A stretch of 46,956 bases of DNA, from the NCBI GenBank assembly GCA_021817045.1, contig JAKAWG010000035.1, positions 1-46,956 of the forward strand, given 5' to 3'. This stretch comes from Acidobacteriota bacterium. Lineage in GTDB: Bacteria > Acidobacteriota > Terriglobia > UBA7540. The notes beneath the pieces are model-generated. The model was not told the origin of the DNA and did not search any database. It saw only the letters and a list, made by a program, of their open reading frames with translations. Positions 25,596 through 33,831 of this stretch are shown here, in pieces (position 1 is the stretch's first letter; each line of letters starts with the position of its first letter). The position numbers were made by a program, and so were the translations under genes.

Positions 25596-26302
25596 CGAAC
25601 CGCTTGAAGCCGACGCATTTGCTGTCGAAACGCGAGGAAGACGCGCTCATCAAGGCGGGGCAGCGACTCCTTCTCAACGGCGGATATCCGAATCCCGACC
25701 GGGTTGGATGCCCTGGCGATAAGGTGCTGAAGGCTATGGCGTTTCGGGAGATGCCCCTGAAAGATGCGCTCGATTACGTTGACCACATGGGTTGTTGCTC
25801 GCCCTGCTTCGTCGAGTACACGGCATTTCGGCAGAAGGCCGCGCGCCGGAAAAAGCTGGAGCTTGCACTTGCGGTCGCCGCAATGGTTGCCCTGATTGTA
25901 GTCGGCGGATGGGTGTGGCAAACCCATCGTTTCCCCGGAATCGGCGGAAAGCCGACCGTGGCCAGCGTCATTCCTTTCACGCTTAATTTGGAGAACCGGG
26001 GAGTCTTTCGCGGCCCGCAACCGCCGTTCGTGCCTAAAGGTCCGGTTTACCTTCCGCGCGGTCGGCTCGACCTGACAGTCTTGTTGCCTGTGGGAAGCGA
26101 AGCCGGGAATTACGGAGTCCTCATTGGAACGGAATCGGGGAGAGTGCTCCTTGAGGCAAAAGGCCCGGCAGTAATTAGGAAGGATGGAGTCACTGTTCTG
26201 AAGGTCAAACTCGACACTTCCAGTCTAAATGCTGGCGCTTATGTGCTGGGCATTGGTGAAATCGGATGGGAGCCATACAACTATCCCTTACAGATGAAAT
26301 AG
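25592..26302 (+). CDS. Putative membrane anti-sigma factor
   Basis: 236 residues. The cytosolic N-terminus ends with HMGCCSPCFVEYTAFR, a His-Cys-Cys pattern like the zinc-binding anti-sigma domain (ZAS). One membrane helix follows (LALAVAAMVALIVVGGWVW, about 90-109), then a 125-residue outer domain rich in beta-strand, with LPRGRLDLTVLLPVGSEAGNYGVLI, like a small Ig- or lectin-type fold. It overlaps the sigma gene by four bases. Inferred role: it binds the sigma factor at rest and releases it on an envelope signal. The outer domain has no family I recognise. Confidence 0.7.
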   Translation: MTNRLKPTHLLSKREEDALIKAGQRLLLNGGYPNPDRVGCPGDKVLKAMAFREMPLKDALDYVDHMGCCSPCFVEYTAFRQKAARRKKLELALAVAAMVALIVVGGWVWQTHRFPGIGGKPTVASVIPFTLNLENRGVFRGPQPPFVPKGPVYLPRGRLDLTVLLPVGSEAGNYGVLIGTESGRVLLEAKGPAVIRKDGVTVLKVKLDTSSLNAGAYVLGIGEIGWEPYNYPLQMK

Positions 26303-26553
26303 GTGGTCCCGTTGGCGGCCCGGCTTACTGAAACAGATCTGTGATGGCGCGACGTAGCTGCGATAGATTCGGACTTTTCGAGTCGAATTCACCCAGCGCC
26401 CTGTGGAATGTGGCGTACTCCCTTGAGATCATCTCCTCGCTCCGCACATTACACAATAAGCAGCGAGTCGCCACGCTTCTCAAAAGTCGGATAGCCGGTG
26501 TTGCCCTCGAAGGCCAAGTGGGCATAGGGCGACGCCAAAGTCCGCCAGCCCAT

Positions 26554-26778
26554 TCAGGATGGCTTGGTTGGCAGCGGGGCGGCTCCGCTTGGGCGCTCCG
26601 GAAGGCGCGCTCTCACAGTCTCGGCAATGTCGGCCAGAATCAAAACGCCGAGCGTTAGCATTAGGGAAACGCACGAGAGTGCAAACAACACAGGAGGGCC
26701 GTCCATAATCCCAATCGCCATGACGAAGAGAGTAACGAAGAATATGATGTACGCGATGACCTTAGTGACTCGTACCAC
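26554..26778 (-). CDS. Small two-helix membrane protein
   Basis: 74 residues. A short basic start is followed by two membrane helices (VIAYIIFFVTLFVMAIGIM and VLFALSCVSLMLTLGVLIL) and a cytosolic tail DIAETVRARLPERPS. No family recognised. It lies 31 bp downstream of the 26809-27657 gene on the same strand and is probably co-transcribed. Its place between an anti-sigma gene and the CHAT protein suggests a part in the same envelope module, but this is only context. Confidence 0.5.
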   Translation of the reverse strand: MVRVTKVIAYIIFFVTLFVMAIGIMDGPPVLFALSCVSLMLTLGVLILADIAETVRARLPERPSGAAPLPTKPS

Positions 26779-26808
26779 GGCTTGCCTCCGCGAGGGGATG
26801 AACTCACC

Positions 26809-27657
26809 CTATTTGGTGCGCTCGATTTTGGGGTCGCCCTGGGTTCCGAGGTTGTAGTGTTGTTCGAAGGACCTGTGCCTCCCATCCTCATCGCCGAAGT
26901 ATTGAATCTCTAAAGAAGTGCACCCATAACTGCGCATCAGGCTCAGGCCCTTCGCGTCGCCCAGTATTCGCCTAACGAACAAATCGTCCGCAACGGCCGA
27001 TGGGCTCTGCCAGAGGAGGTCGATGATGATGAGTTTTCTCTTGTCGCCCGCCACTTTCACGCCATCGGAACCGAGATTTTGGAACTCCCTATCCATCATT
27101 TCAGCATATTTATCACAATTTCCGGATAGTGCGGCAGCCACCGAACTTCGGATCATCGCATAAAGCTTGTCTGGCTGCATCACGCAAGGAAAGACAGCCT
27201 CAAAGTGCGCGCGGAATGCGTCACCGGTCATCCCTTTGTCCAAAAGTGACCATTTGGCCCCGGGGGTTGATACTTCAGCAGGGCCGACTGGGACGTCATT
27301 AGGCGCGTATGAGAACACGACCTGGGATCGGGAACCCGCCTGGAAATATGTAAGCGTCCTGAAGAGCTTTTCGCCAAGCACGCTTTCCGTGGAGTCTGTG
27401 GCGGGCTTGCCGCATAGAGTTATGAAGTGCTCTGGAGTCAAGCTGGCGAGTTCCAAATTGAACACCGCCTCGTCCACCTGCCTGTCCTGGACTCGCTTAG
27501 CATTGGATCGTAACGGTGGAGCGCTTGTATTGTTCGGTCGGCCAATGGCCTGCCTCTGCTGAACTCGCCTGGCATTCCATCGTAACCCCGCAAGCACCCC
27601 GATAACGGCTAGCAGCCCCAGGAACACTCCCGCCGCGACCGTTAGCGTTAGCTTCAC
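26809..27657 (-). CDS. Uncharacterised membrane-anchored protein
   Basis: 282 residues: an N-terminal membrane anchor (LTVAAGVFLGLLAVIGVLAGL, residues 4-24), a Gln/Arg-rich linker, and a soluble domain outside the membrane. The linker repeats the motif RRVQQRQ / KRVQDRQ. The domain has several strands (SLEIQYFGDEDGRH near the end) and Cys residues at PCVMQ and GCTSL. I do not recognise a family. It is the first gene after the CHAT gene in the same direction, with 353 bp between them. A lipid- or sensor-type function cannot be claimed. Confidence 0.6.
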   Translation of the reverse strand: MKLTLTVAAGVFLGLLAVIGVLAGLRWNARRVQQRQAIGRPNNTSAPPLRSNAKRVQDRQVDEAVFNLELASLTPEHFITLCGKPATDSTESVLGEKLFRTLTYFQAGSRSQVVFSYAPNDVPVGPAEVSTPGAKWSLLDKGMTGDAFRAHFEAVFPCVMQPDKLYAMIRSSVAAALSGNCDKYAEMMDREFQNLGSDGVKVAGDKRKLIIIDLLWQSPSAVADDLFVRRILGDAKGLSLMRSYGCTSLEIQYFGDEDGRHRSFEQHYNLGTQGDPKIERTK

Positions 27658-28010
27658 TGAAGCACTCTCTCGCAGGCACTTTAGTTGAGCGGACGGCGTT
27701 TGTCAATCATCGCGAGACCGCGCCATGCGTGCATACGTGGGTGGCGCATCGTTGCTTGATGTCTGATTATCTCAGGCATGTAATCTCGGTTGCGATGCTA
27801 GCCCTGACGGTGAATCTGCGGCAAGGCCTTTGCTCCACAGGTCAACGGAGTCTGCTTGGTTTCGTATCGGGCATCGCTTTCCCGATTCATAAAGGGGCTT
27901 TTGATAGTTCCAGCTTTTCGTTAGGACGTGAGGCCTTAATCAGCAACGGCCTACTTGGGGGATTGGAGCGCCGGTTCGAGAACAACTCATGCAGTAATGT
28001 TGGCTGAGGA
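27658..28010. other. 353-bp gap without a supported gene
   Basis: Lies between the CHAT gene and the membrane-anchored protein gene, both leftward. A weak 92-residue frame on the plus strand has no similarity and no good ribosome site. I see no hairpin with a T-run and no clear promoter. Confidence 0.4.
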
Positions 28011-30671
28011 TCAGTTAAGCGGTTCGGTCCGAATAGAAGCATAACCAACCAAGGTGAAGCCCGCCCAGTCAAGAGGCGTTGCTTTACCGCCGAAGCTTTT
28101 CACCAGGTATAGCTTGGCCAGACGCAAGGCTTCATTTTCATCTTCACCGGCGGCGAGGTTGCGATAAAACTGCTTCATCAGGTCAGTTGTAAACGTGTCG
28201 GACGCGAGCCAGAGGCTGGCGAGGACGGAGCGTGCTCCGGCGAACAGGAATGCTTGCTCGATGTTTTCGATTCCTTCTTCGCCTTCCAATCGGCCCGCGC
28301 CCGTATCGCACGCAGACAACGTAACTAGGTCGGCGTTCAGGTGGAGTTCTCTGATCTGCCGGACTTGCAGCAATCCATCGTCGTGGTCGGCAGGGTCTGG
28401 CGCGAGCACCAGCGCCGCGCGGTCAGGATATTTTGCGCTGGCGATTCCGTGGGCCGCGATATGGATAATTTTGAAGCGGCCGAGAGATTCAGCCTCAAAC
28501 GCCGCATCTGTTGCGGCAGGCCCCAATAAAAGCACGCTGGAACTGCCGAAGATTTTACCGGCTGCGGTGACTTCGTTTCTGCTCTCGGGCAAGTCGGGAA
28601 GCGGGCTGGCCTTCGGGTCAAATGGATCCAAGATGCCGCGGCGGATGTCTTCGGAGTCGGTTTTAGAGTTTCCGGTCAGCTTTATCGCAGGTGGCTGGTA
28701 CTCGATTCCGCCGATGCCGAGAAAAGTCACTTGGCGAGCTTGAGCGGGTCTTGCCGTTTCGATCAGATGGAGGACCGTCGCGGAAGGCGCGTAGCTGACC
28801 ACGTGTGAATCGAGGGTATACTTCCCGGCGTCGTCAGTCAGGGCGTCGAAAGGAATCAGGTTGAGCGATCCATCGGGAACGATAATCAAAATCGGCTTAA
28901 GGACACGTGAGGGCAGCGGCGCGAGCAAAATGGAGTAGAGCGCGCGAGAAGCGGGAATGGAATCTGTCATGGTGAGAATCTGTTGCCGGAATTGAGCAAC
29001 CAGCTTGTCCACTTCGGCTCGGCTGGCGCGGAGTGCGACAATCCCGGCGTGATGCCGCGTTATGTAAAGGCAAAACGAGTGTGGCCTATCGAGAACGTAT
29101 TCCAGAATTGCTTCGTCAGGATTGAGGGAATGTTCGATTTCCTTGAGAGGCGTGACGGTGCTGCGTAGGGTCGCTTCCTGAAAGCCCGTACGCGGTTCTC
29201 CTTGTGGACCCAAAAGTTGTTCGGCTTCAAATAGGTTTTCCAGGAGGGTCTCTCTCTTGGGTGGCGAAGTTGCATGAAGCAATTCAAGCTGCAATCGCTC
29301 GACTTCTCTTTTTGAATCCTGCTGGAGTTTAGTTCGCGGTGGTTGAATTTGATCACCGCTGCGAAGCTGGTCGGCGATTGTTCGGCCACGCGCCGTTTCG
29401 AGAATCTTAAATGCCCCAGAAACATTTTTCAGCTTTGTGGCAGCCAGCCGAAAGTGGCCCACGTAAATGTTGCTGAGCGTCGCAATGAGGGAGCTCTCGA
29501 CATCTCGGCTGGGCGCTGAAATCAGCAATCCTTGTGTGACATCTTCGGCGCGGCTATAGAGCCGGTCAGCTTCCTGGACGCGGCCTTGCTTTGCGGCCAC
29601 GTCCGCCATCAGCGCCAGGTCCTCGGGCAGGTGATATTTATCGTCGAGCGATTCGGTCAATCGCTCGGCAGCGGTTGCGTCGCGTTCGGCGTCGGGCAGG
29701 TCCCCTTGATCCTTGTAAGCCGTCGCAAGCTCAAACGTGCTCCAAGCCTCGGCGTGTTGGAAGCCGTTCCGGTGGCAGAACGCCCTGGCTTGTTGCAGAT
29801 CGCGGATGGCCTGGGCGCGATCCACCGCGATTTCTTCCTGTCCGCGGACAACCAATAGCTCGGACTCCGCTGCGAGGGCATGCTGAGCCTGGCCTTGGTG
29901 AACGGCTTCGTTCAACACTTCCCTCGCTTCATCCGGGTGGTGCATTGCCACGAGCGCCCGCGCCTTGCCTTCAAAGGCCATGAAGGGAAAGCCCATGTCC
30001 TTGATCCCGGCTGCCATCTTGATGGCGGTGTCGCAATATTTGATTCCCGATTGGGGGTTGCCGGTCTCGACCATGCCATTGCCGATGATCGAACCATAAT
30101 AAATGGCGGCTCCGATGTCCCCTTGAAGGTACATGGAAATCATCGCGGTCTTGAGCATCGAGGTGGCCCGCTCAACATCGCCCTCCATGAACGCGATGAA
30201 GCCTAGCTCCGCCGTGGCGCGGGCCTGCCATCTCTTGTCCCCGGAGGTTTTGGCAAGCTCCAGAATCTTTTCCCAAATGTTCCGATAGAAAGCCTCGCTC
30301 CTGTCCTGTTCGATCAGGGCTTGCGCAACAAGACAACGGATCATCAACTTCGGGTTCGCCACGGCCAATGGATTGCGCGCGTCTGCCTCGACCTCTTGCT
30401 TGAATTTCGCCGCCGTGCCGTTTGTCGCTTGCGACCAAATCCAGCCGAGCCTTGCGTAGAGCGCGTCCTTCTTGTCGCCGGAGTTATTGAAGAGGGTTTC
30501 TGCTTGGGCGTACAGCGGCTCGGCCTTTGGCCAGTTGTAAAGGTAGGCGAGGCGATCGGCTTGGGCGAGTAATTGCCGGGCGTTTTGAGCTTCCGCTTTC
30601 GCGCTTGATTGGGTGGGAATGGAAGCGGATAGAAAGACGCCGATAAGCAACGGTACGATGCCAATTTTCAT
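28011..30671 (-). CDS. Secreted TPR-CHAT protease-like protein
   Basis: 886 residues. A signal peptide (MKIGIVPLLIGVFLSASIPTQSSA) leads into TPR-like helical repeats for about 400 residues, then a C-terminal CHAT domain, a caspase-fold peptidase. The catalytic pair is visible: H741 in IIHIAAHG and C788 in VTLSACDTGAG, followed by the usual GIENIEQAFLFAGARSVLASLW. CHAT proteins cut partner proteins, often on a signal read by TPR repeats. An export signal places it in the periplasm or outside. Neighbours are a sigma/anti-sigma pair and small membrane proteins, so anti-sigma cleavage is one testable role. A regulator gene follows upstream. Confidence 0.88.
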   Translation of the reverse strand: MKIGIVPLLIGVFLSASIPTQSSAKAEAQNARQLLAQADRLAYLYNWPKAEPLYAQAETLFNNSGDKKDALYARLGWIWSQATNGTAAKFKQEVEADARNPLAVANPKLMIRCLVAQALIEQDRSEAFYRNIWEKILELAKTSGDKRWQARATAELGFIAFMEGDVERATSMLKTAMISMYLQGDIGAAIYYGSIIGNGMVETGNPQSGIKYCDTAIKMAAGIKDMGFPFMAFEGKARALVAMHHPDEAREVLNEAVHQGQAQHALAAESELLVVRGQEEIAVDRAQAIRDLQQARAFCHRNGFQHAEAWSTFELATAYKDQGDLPDAERDATAAERLTESLDDKYHLPEDLALMADVAAKQGRVQEADRLYSRAEDVTQGLLISAPSRDVESSLIATLSNIYVGHFRLAATKLKNVSGAFKILETARGRTIADQLRSGDQIQPPRTKLQQDSKREVERLQLELLHATSPPKRETLLENLFEAEQLLGPQGEPRTGFQEATLRSTVTPLKEIEHSLNPDEAILEYVLDRPHSFCLYITRHHAGIVALRASRAEVDKLVAQFRQQILTMTDSIPASRALYSILLAPLPSRVLKPILIIVPDGSLNLIPFDALTDDAGKYTLDSHVVSYAPSATVLHLIETARPAQARQVTFLGIGGIEYQPPAIKLTGNSKTDSEDIRRGILDPFDPKASPLPDLPESRNEVTAAGKIFGSSSVLLLGPAATDAAFEAESLGRFKIIHIAAHGIASAKYPDRAALVLAPDPADHDDGLLQVRQIRELHLNADLVTLSACDTGAGRLEGEEGIENIEQAFLFAGARSVLASLWLASDTFTTDLMKQFYRNLAAGEDENEALRLAKLYLVKSFGGKATPLDWAGFTLVGYASIRTEPLN

Positions 30672-30743
30672 TTCCCAAACCTCGGAAACCCTGAAGCTAA
30701 TGGCGGCTGGTGATCTGCGTGAGGAGCCGGAGTGGGAGAGAGG

Positions 30744-30980
30744 TCACTTGTGCTTGTCTAGGCCGCGGAACAAATCTACGAGTGGAGTCTTCAATGCTTT
30801 GGAGATGCGCCAGAGCGTCTCGACCGTGATCGGCCTTCCCGCTTCGATCTGCTGCCAATGGCGCGTTGCGAACTTATGAGACTGCATATCCTCCTGGGTT
30901 AGGTGGCGCTTCTTTCGGATTTCGCGGATTCGCCGGCCGAGCTCCTTTGCGAAGCGGGCATATTCACTCACGCCCTCCAA
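30744..30980 (-). CDS. XRE-family helix-turn-helix regulator
   Basis: 78 residues, almost all one Cro/C1-type HTH: LGRRIREIRKKRHLTQEDMQSHKFATRHWQQIEAGRPITVETLWRISKALKTPLVDLF. Start is TTG at 30980 or GTG at 30971. An 18-bp perfect palindrome lies 26 bp upstream and is the natural operator, so it probably represses itself and the CHAT gene 72 bp downstream. Single-domain XRE proteins usually bind DNA as dimers. Confidence 0.85.
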   Translation of the reverse strand: MEGVSEYARFAKELGRRIREIRKKRHLTQEDMQSHKFATRHWQQIEAGRPITVETLWRISKALKTPLVDLFRGLDKHK

Positions 30981-31005
30981 TTAGCCACAAGGGGCGTGAA
31001 AGCAC

Positions 31006-31023
31006 CACGAGCATATGCTCGTG
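31006..31023. promoter_or_regulatory. Perfect 18-bp palindrome, XRE operator candidate
   Basis: CACGAGCATATGCTCGTG reads the same on both strands. It stands between the end of the phosphorylase gene and the start of the XRE gene. An uninterrupted palindrome of this length next to a regulator gene is a typical operator. Confidence 0.65.
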
Positions 31024-31041
31024 TTCGGTTTTCGTCGGTTC

Positions 31042-31824
31042 TTAAGCGTGTGGAAGCGAGAAACAATCGGAGGGAAGGATAATTGCGAGGGCTTTGGTCA
31101 GGTGAGCCATGGCACGTTTGTTGCCTCGAAGCAAGCGCGCGGTCTGAATGGGAGACTCCAAAGCGATTCGGAGGGCTTTGCGACCATCGAGGGCCCCTGC
31201 CTGGTCCAGGGCGCGATTGAAATCGGGCATTCTTGTTTCGGGAGTATCCGATACGGCTCGAAGGACCGCCGCCGGAATTCGCGCCTGTTCCGCTACTGAC
31301 AGAATTGAGTAGCTCTCCATATCAACTACATTCCCCCCTGCCTTTGCGAGGGCAAGCCTGTCGTCTTTCGTGACAGCGATGCGCGGGGACGTGATACCGA
31401 CAACTTTCTGACAGCGGATGTTGCGTGAGACAAGCAGGTCCGCAATGGCGTTGGTGATGGCGGAGGAACATTGGATTGGCAGTTGAGCAGAATCCGTCGA
31501 AAGGCAGTCCGAATGCGCCACGATTCGGTTCTGTGTCAGGGAATTCGTTAGCGCACCGCACAAGCCGATGATGAGAATTGCGTCAGGCCTCCGGCCTAGC
31601 TGCGGATTTGCGGAGGTCTGAGGGGAAGCCAACCCGAGCGCCTCTTCCGCCTTCGCGCGTGCGCCCTTTGGCCCCATCCCGCCAAGAATCAGGACGAACT
31701 CGTTCTGGCCTGAGCGTAAGGATTGGGCTGGGCGGGCGGGAGTGTCACCGGCGCCGGTCCCAGCAATTTGCAGGACCGGCTGCCCTTCCATTTTGGACGC
31801 CGCGAAAACGTAAATTAGGCTCAT
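31042..31824 (-). CDS. Nucleoside-phosphorylase superfamily protein
   Basis: 260 residues from the ATG at 31824. Motifs of the PNP/MTA-SAH nucleosidase superfamily: LILGGMGPKGARAKAEEAL, AILIIGLCGALT, GNVVDMESYSIL (the ribose-binding Met-Glu pair) and LRAVSDTPE with the catalytic Asp. Members cleave the glycosidic bond of nucleosides or related compounds; the GMGPxxAR pattern recalls the HpnG subgroup. The substrate cannot be told. It lies directly upstream of the XRE-CHAT pair in the same direction. Similar enzymes occur in NTP-dependent conflict systems, so a signal-nucleotide role is possible but unproven. Confidence 0.72.
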   Translation of the reverse strand: MSLIYVFAASKMEGQPVLQIAGTGAGDTPARPAQSLRSGQNEFVLILGGMGPKGARAKAEEALGLASPQTSANPQLGRRPDAILIIGLCGALTNSLTQNRIVAHSDCLSTDSAQLPIQCSSAITNAIADLLVSRNIRCQKVVGITSPRIAVTKDDRLALAKAGGNVVDMESYSILSVAEQARIPAAVLRAVSDTPETRMPDFNRALDQAGALDGRKALRIALESPIQTARLLRGNKRAMAHLTKALAIILPSDCFSLPHA

Positions 31825-31937
31825 TGCATGTAGTCTCGCTGCTTTGATGCCGAATAAAAAGGATAAGCGAGCGAGTCGAATCACACAACGGCTATTCGCT
31901 GATCGTATTGTTCCATGGTCGCGTCGTGGAAGCGCGA

Positions 31938-31968
31938 TTGTCTGACCTCAAGCGGACCGGCATATAAT
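31938..31968 (+). promoter_or_regulatory. Sigma-70-like promoter for the zinc-ribbon gene
   Basis: TTGTCT (31938-31943) and a perfect TATAAT (31963-31968), 19 bp apart, end about 18 bp before the start of the small zinc-ribbon gene. Confidence 0.45.
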
Positions 31969-31986
31969 CACAGTGCGGTGGCAAAG

Positions 31987-32124
31987 ATGGCCCAGGCTGC
32001 GAAGGAGGGTGACAAGTGCCCGCTGTGCGGCGAGGGTGAGCTTGTCGTTTCTACGAGTGGTAAAAACTTGGTGTGTCCGAAGTGCGGGCGAATCGTGACT
32101 CTCATCGGAAAGCAAATGCCGTAG
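31987..32124 (+). CDS. Small zinc-ribbon protein
   Basis: 45 residues with two Cys pairs, KCPLCGEGELVVSTSGKNLVCPKCGRIVTLIGK: a complete rubredoxin-like zinc ribbon and little else. ATG at 31987 or GTG at 31978; the longer frame upstream would overlap its own promoter. Zinc ribbons this small bind nucleic acid or act as partner subunits. It is a single gene, divergent from the phosphorylase gene. Confidence 0.6.
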   Translation: MAQAAKEGDKCPLCGEGELVVSTSGKNLVCPKCGRIVTLIGKQMP

Positions 32125-32428
32125 CAACTAGGCCGACAAAAATAAGAGCTCAGACTACCCGTCAAATAGCTGGGGCGTCCCCAAAAGCCCGATAGTGGTT
32201 CCGGCCTGTTTTGGTTTCCAGCGTGGTTTGTGTGTTATGGCTGGCGAACGTTGTGGGTTTAGCTCAGAAGCCCGGCGATGACGAGCGGCTTGGCCGGCCA
32301 CATTTCGGGAATTGCTGACCGCTGGTTATCACCATTGCTGGCCATTTGACTCAGCGCCCGGATCTGGGTAATAGTAGCCCGGCGAACAATTGCAGAAAAG
32401 GTCTCGCTTGAAGAGTGGGAAGGAAGAG
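32125..32428. other. 304-bp gap without a supported gene
   Basis: Between the zinc-ribbon gene and the secreted protein gene. The minus frame here (to 32259) has no start signal or family. The gap must hold the promoter of the secreted protein and nuclease pair, but no clear -35/-10 stands out. Confidence 0.4.
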
Positions 32429-33088
32429 ATGAACAAGATAGGACCGGTGGTGGCGTTAATGCTCGCGGCTGCAGGAGCAGCGCAGGCAAAAAATAAAGGA
32501 CCGCAGATACCGTGCGAAAAGGTATTCGTGACAGGGACCCAAGTTCACGAAATCACGTGGGCACTCAGAGGAACTGGGCTACAGAACAACCTCTACAAAT
32601 ACACCTGTCAGGAGCCTGTGGCGAGGGTAGAGGACGCAGATGCCATCCTGGACCTGGAATGGGATCCGAAGTTCTCACCACAGTCGCTAGCGAGAGACAG
32701 GAGAGAGATGCTTGAGGAGCGAGAGAAGGAGATGGCGAACGGGACAGTTTATGTGAGTTGCTCATCAAACGCGAAAGGAAGCGTCTGCACGGATTCGCAG
32801 GGGAACATGCTGGAGTCATCTTGCAATTCGAGCGGGTGCAGTACTTACGCAGGCCCGAACTCACTGCTCGCAATCGTTGGCGCACTCGCGACAAGCTACA
32901 CAGAGCACTTGGCGGCGACGGAGGCATTCGTTTACCTGTTTTCAGCCAGAGACCACAAACTGATTTGGAAAGATCAAAGCATAGGCACATGGTGGGATGA
33001 TCTTGGTCACCGCGCGGCCTGCAACAAGCGAGGGGCATTTGAGATGTACCACGGATCATGCAAGGCCCCTACAAGAACCTTAGACTGA
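32429..33088 (+). CDS. Secreted Cys-rich protein of unknown function
   Basis: 219 residues from the ATG at 32429 (GGAAGGAAGAG before it). A signal peptide (MNKIGPVVALMLAAAGAAQA) gives an exported protein with about ten Cys, several in a small-residue loop: YVSCSSNAKGSVC and SSCNSSGCSTY. This suggests disulfide bonds. A strand pattern ADAILDLEWD resembles periplasmic lipocalin-like or DUF4136-type proteins, and the end (RDHKLIWKDQSIGTWWDDLG) fits that group. No function claimed. The nuclease-like gene starts 18 bp later, so they form one operon. Confidence 0.62.
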   Translation: MNKIGPVVALMLAAAGAAQAKNKGPQIPCEKVFVTGTQVHEITWALRGTGLQNNLYKYTCQEPVARVEDADAILDLEWDPKFSPQSLARDRREMLEEREKEMANGTVYVSCSSNAKGSVCTDSQGNMLESSCNSSGCSTYAGPNSLLAIVGALATSYTEHLAATEAFVYLFSARDHKLIWKDQSIGTWWDDLGHRAACNKRGAFEMYHGSCKAPTRTLD

Positions 33089-33106
33089 AGGCGGTGAGGA
33101 GCCTCT

Positions 33107-33802
33107 GTGGGAAAAAGAGGACAGGGGTACGGCAGTGAAGATAATCTACTTCGCTATCGGGAGCATCGACCGGATTTTCTCGACAATGCTCTGAGGCAGA
33201 GCCTGAAGGCGGCAGACGGGGTCTTCAAATGGGTCTACCCACCACGGCACCTTGGAACAGGGGAATACCGGGAGCCCGAAGGGTTTGACTTCGTGCAAGA
33301 CGAGAGAGTCTTGGCGCTTTGGCGTGATTTCTGGCCTCAAAAGGGGAAGCAGCCTACTTGGGATGCTGTCGTAAGACTTACGGACCAATCCAAAACCGAG
33401 TGGATTCTGATTGAAGCCAAGGCGAACAGGCCGGAACTGTGCTCGTCGCCCTGCGGAGCAAACGGAGGGCGGAGGAAGATTTCGAAGGCGATGGGCCAAG
33501 TAAAAGAGTTCCTGAATGTTCATCACCGCTTTTCATGGCTCGGAACCTACTACCAATATGCCAATCGCCTAGCTTGCCTTTACTTCCTGACTCAAGTGGC
33601 TGGCGTTCGTGCAAGATTGGTGTTCCTGTTTTTTTATGGGGATTTGTTTGGGGACGGTACGCCTTGCCCTGGTTCTGAAGCCGAATGGAGAGCGCCAATT
33701 GACGCCTGTCATCTAACTCTGGGCCTACCGAAACGCCATTGTCTGTCCAACTCCGTTGCAGAAGTGTTCCTGCCTGCCCTTGCGAAACAGAGGTCGGGGT
33801 AG
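33107..33802 (+). CDS. PD-(D/E)XK-like nuclease
   Basis: 231 residues. TWDAVVRLTDQSKTEWILIEAKANRPEL has the Asp-then-ExK pattern of the PD-(D/E)XK restriction-endonuclease fold (D near 86, E-A-K near 105). Helices and ARLVFLFFYGDLFG follow as later core elements. Family members cut or repair DNA, and many are defence effectors. The target is unknown. GTG start at 33107 after GAGGAG. It is paired with a secreted Cys-rich protein, which is odd for a DNA nuclease. It ends inside a strong hairpin terminator facing parB. Confidence 0.62.
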   Translation: MGKRGQGYGSEDNLLRYREHRPDFLDNALRQSLKAADGVFKWVYPPRHLGTGEYREPEGFDFVQDERVLALWRDFWPQKGKQPTWDAVVRLTDQSKTEWILIEAKANRPELCSSPCGANGGRRKISKAMGQVKEFLNVHHRFSWLGTYYQYANRLACLYFLTQVAGVRARLVFLFFYGDLFGDGTPCPGSEAEWRAPIDACHLTLGLPKRHCLSNSVAEVFLPALAKQRSG

Positions 33803-33827
33803 AGCGGCACACCCGCTCTACCCCGAC
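33793..33827. terminator. Bidirectional hairpin terminator
   Basis: A perfect 15-bp stem (GTCGGGGTAGAGCGG and its complement) with loop CACAC. It lies between the convergent nuclease and parB genes and includes the nuclease stop codon. A T-run (TTATTTTTG) follows on the plus side. Confidence 0.8.
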
Positions 33828-33831
33828 GACG

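Noticed and set aside
26325..26525. 66-residue minus-strand frame with a protein-like end (EYATFHRALGEFDSKSPN)
   Set aside because: Start region shows no ribosome site and the first half is unlike a protein; could be the tail of a decayed gene, but support is too thin.
27729..28007. 92-residue plus-strand frame in the CHAT upstream gap
   Set aside because: No ribosome site, no similarity, skewed composition.
32259..32489. 76-residue minus-strand frame
   Set aside because: Overlaps the signal peptide region of the secreted protein gene and has no start signal.
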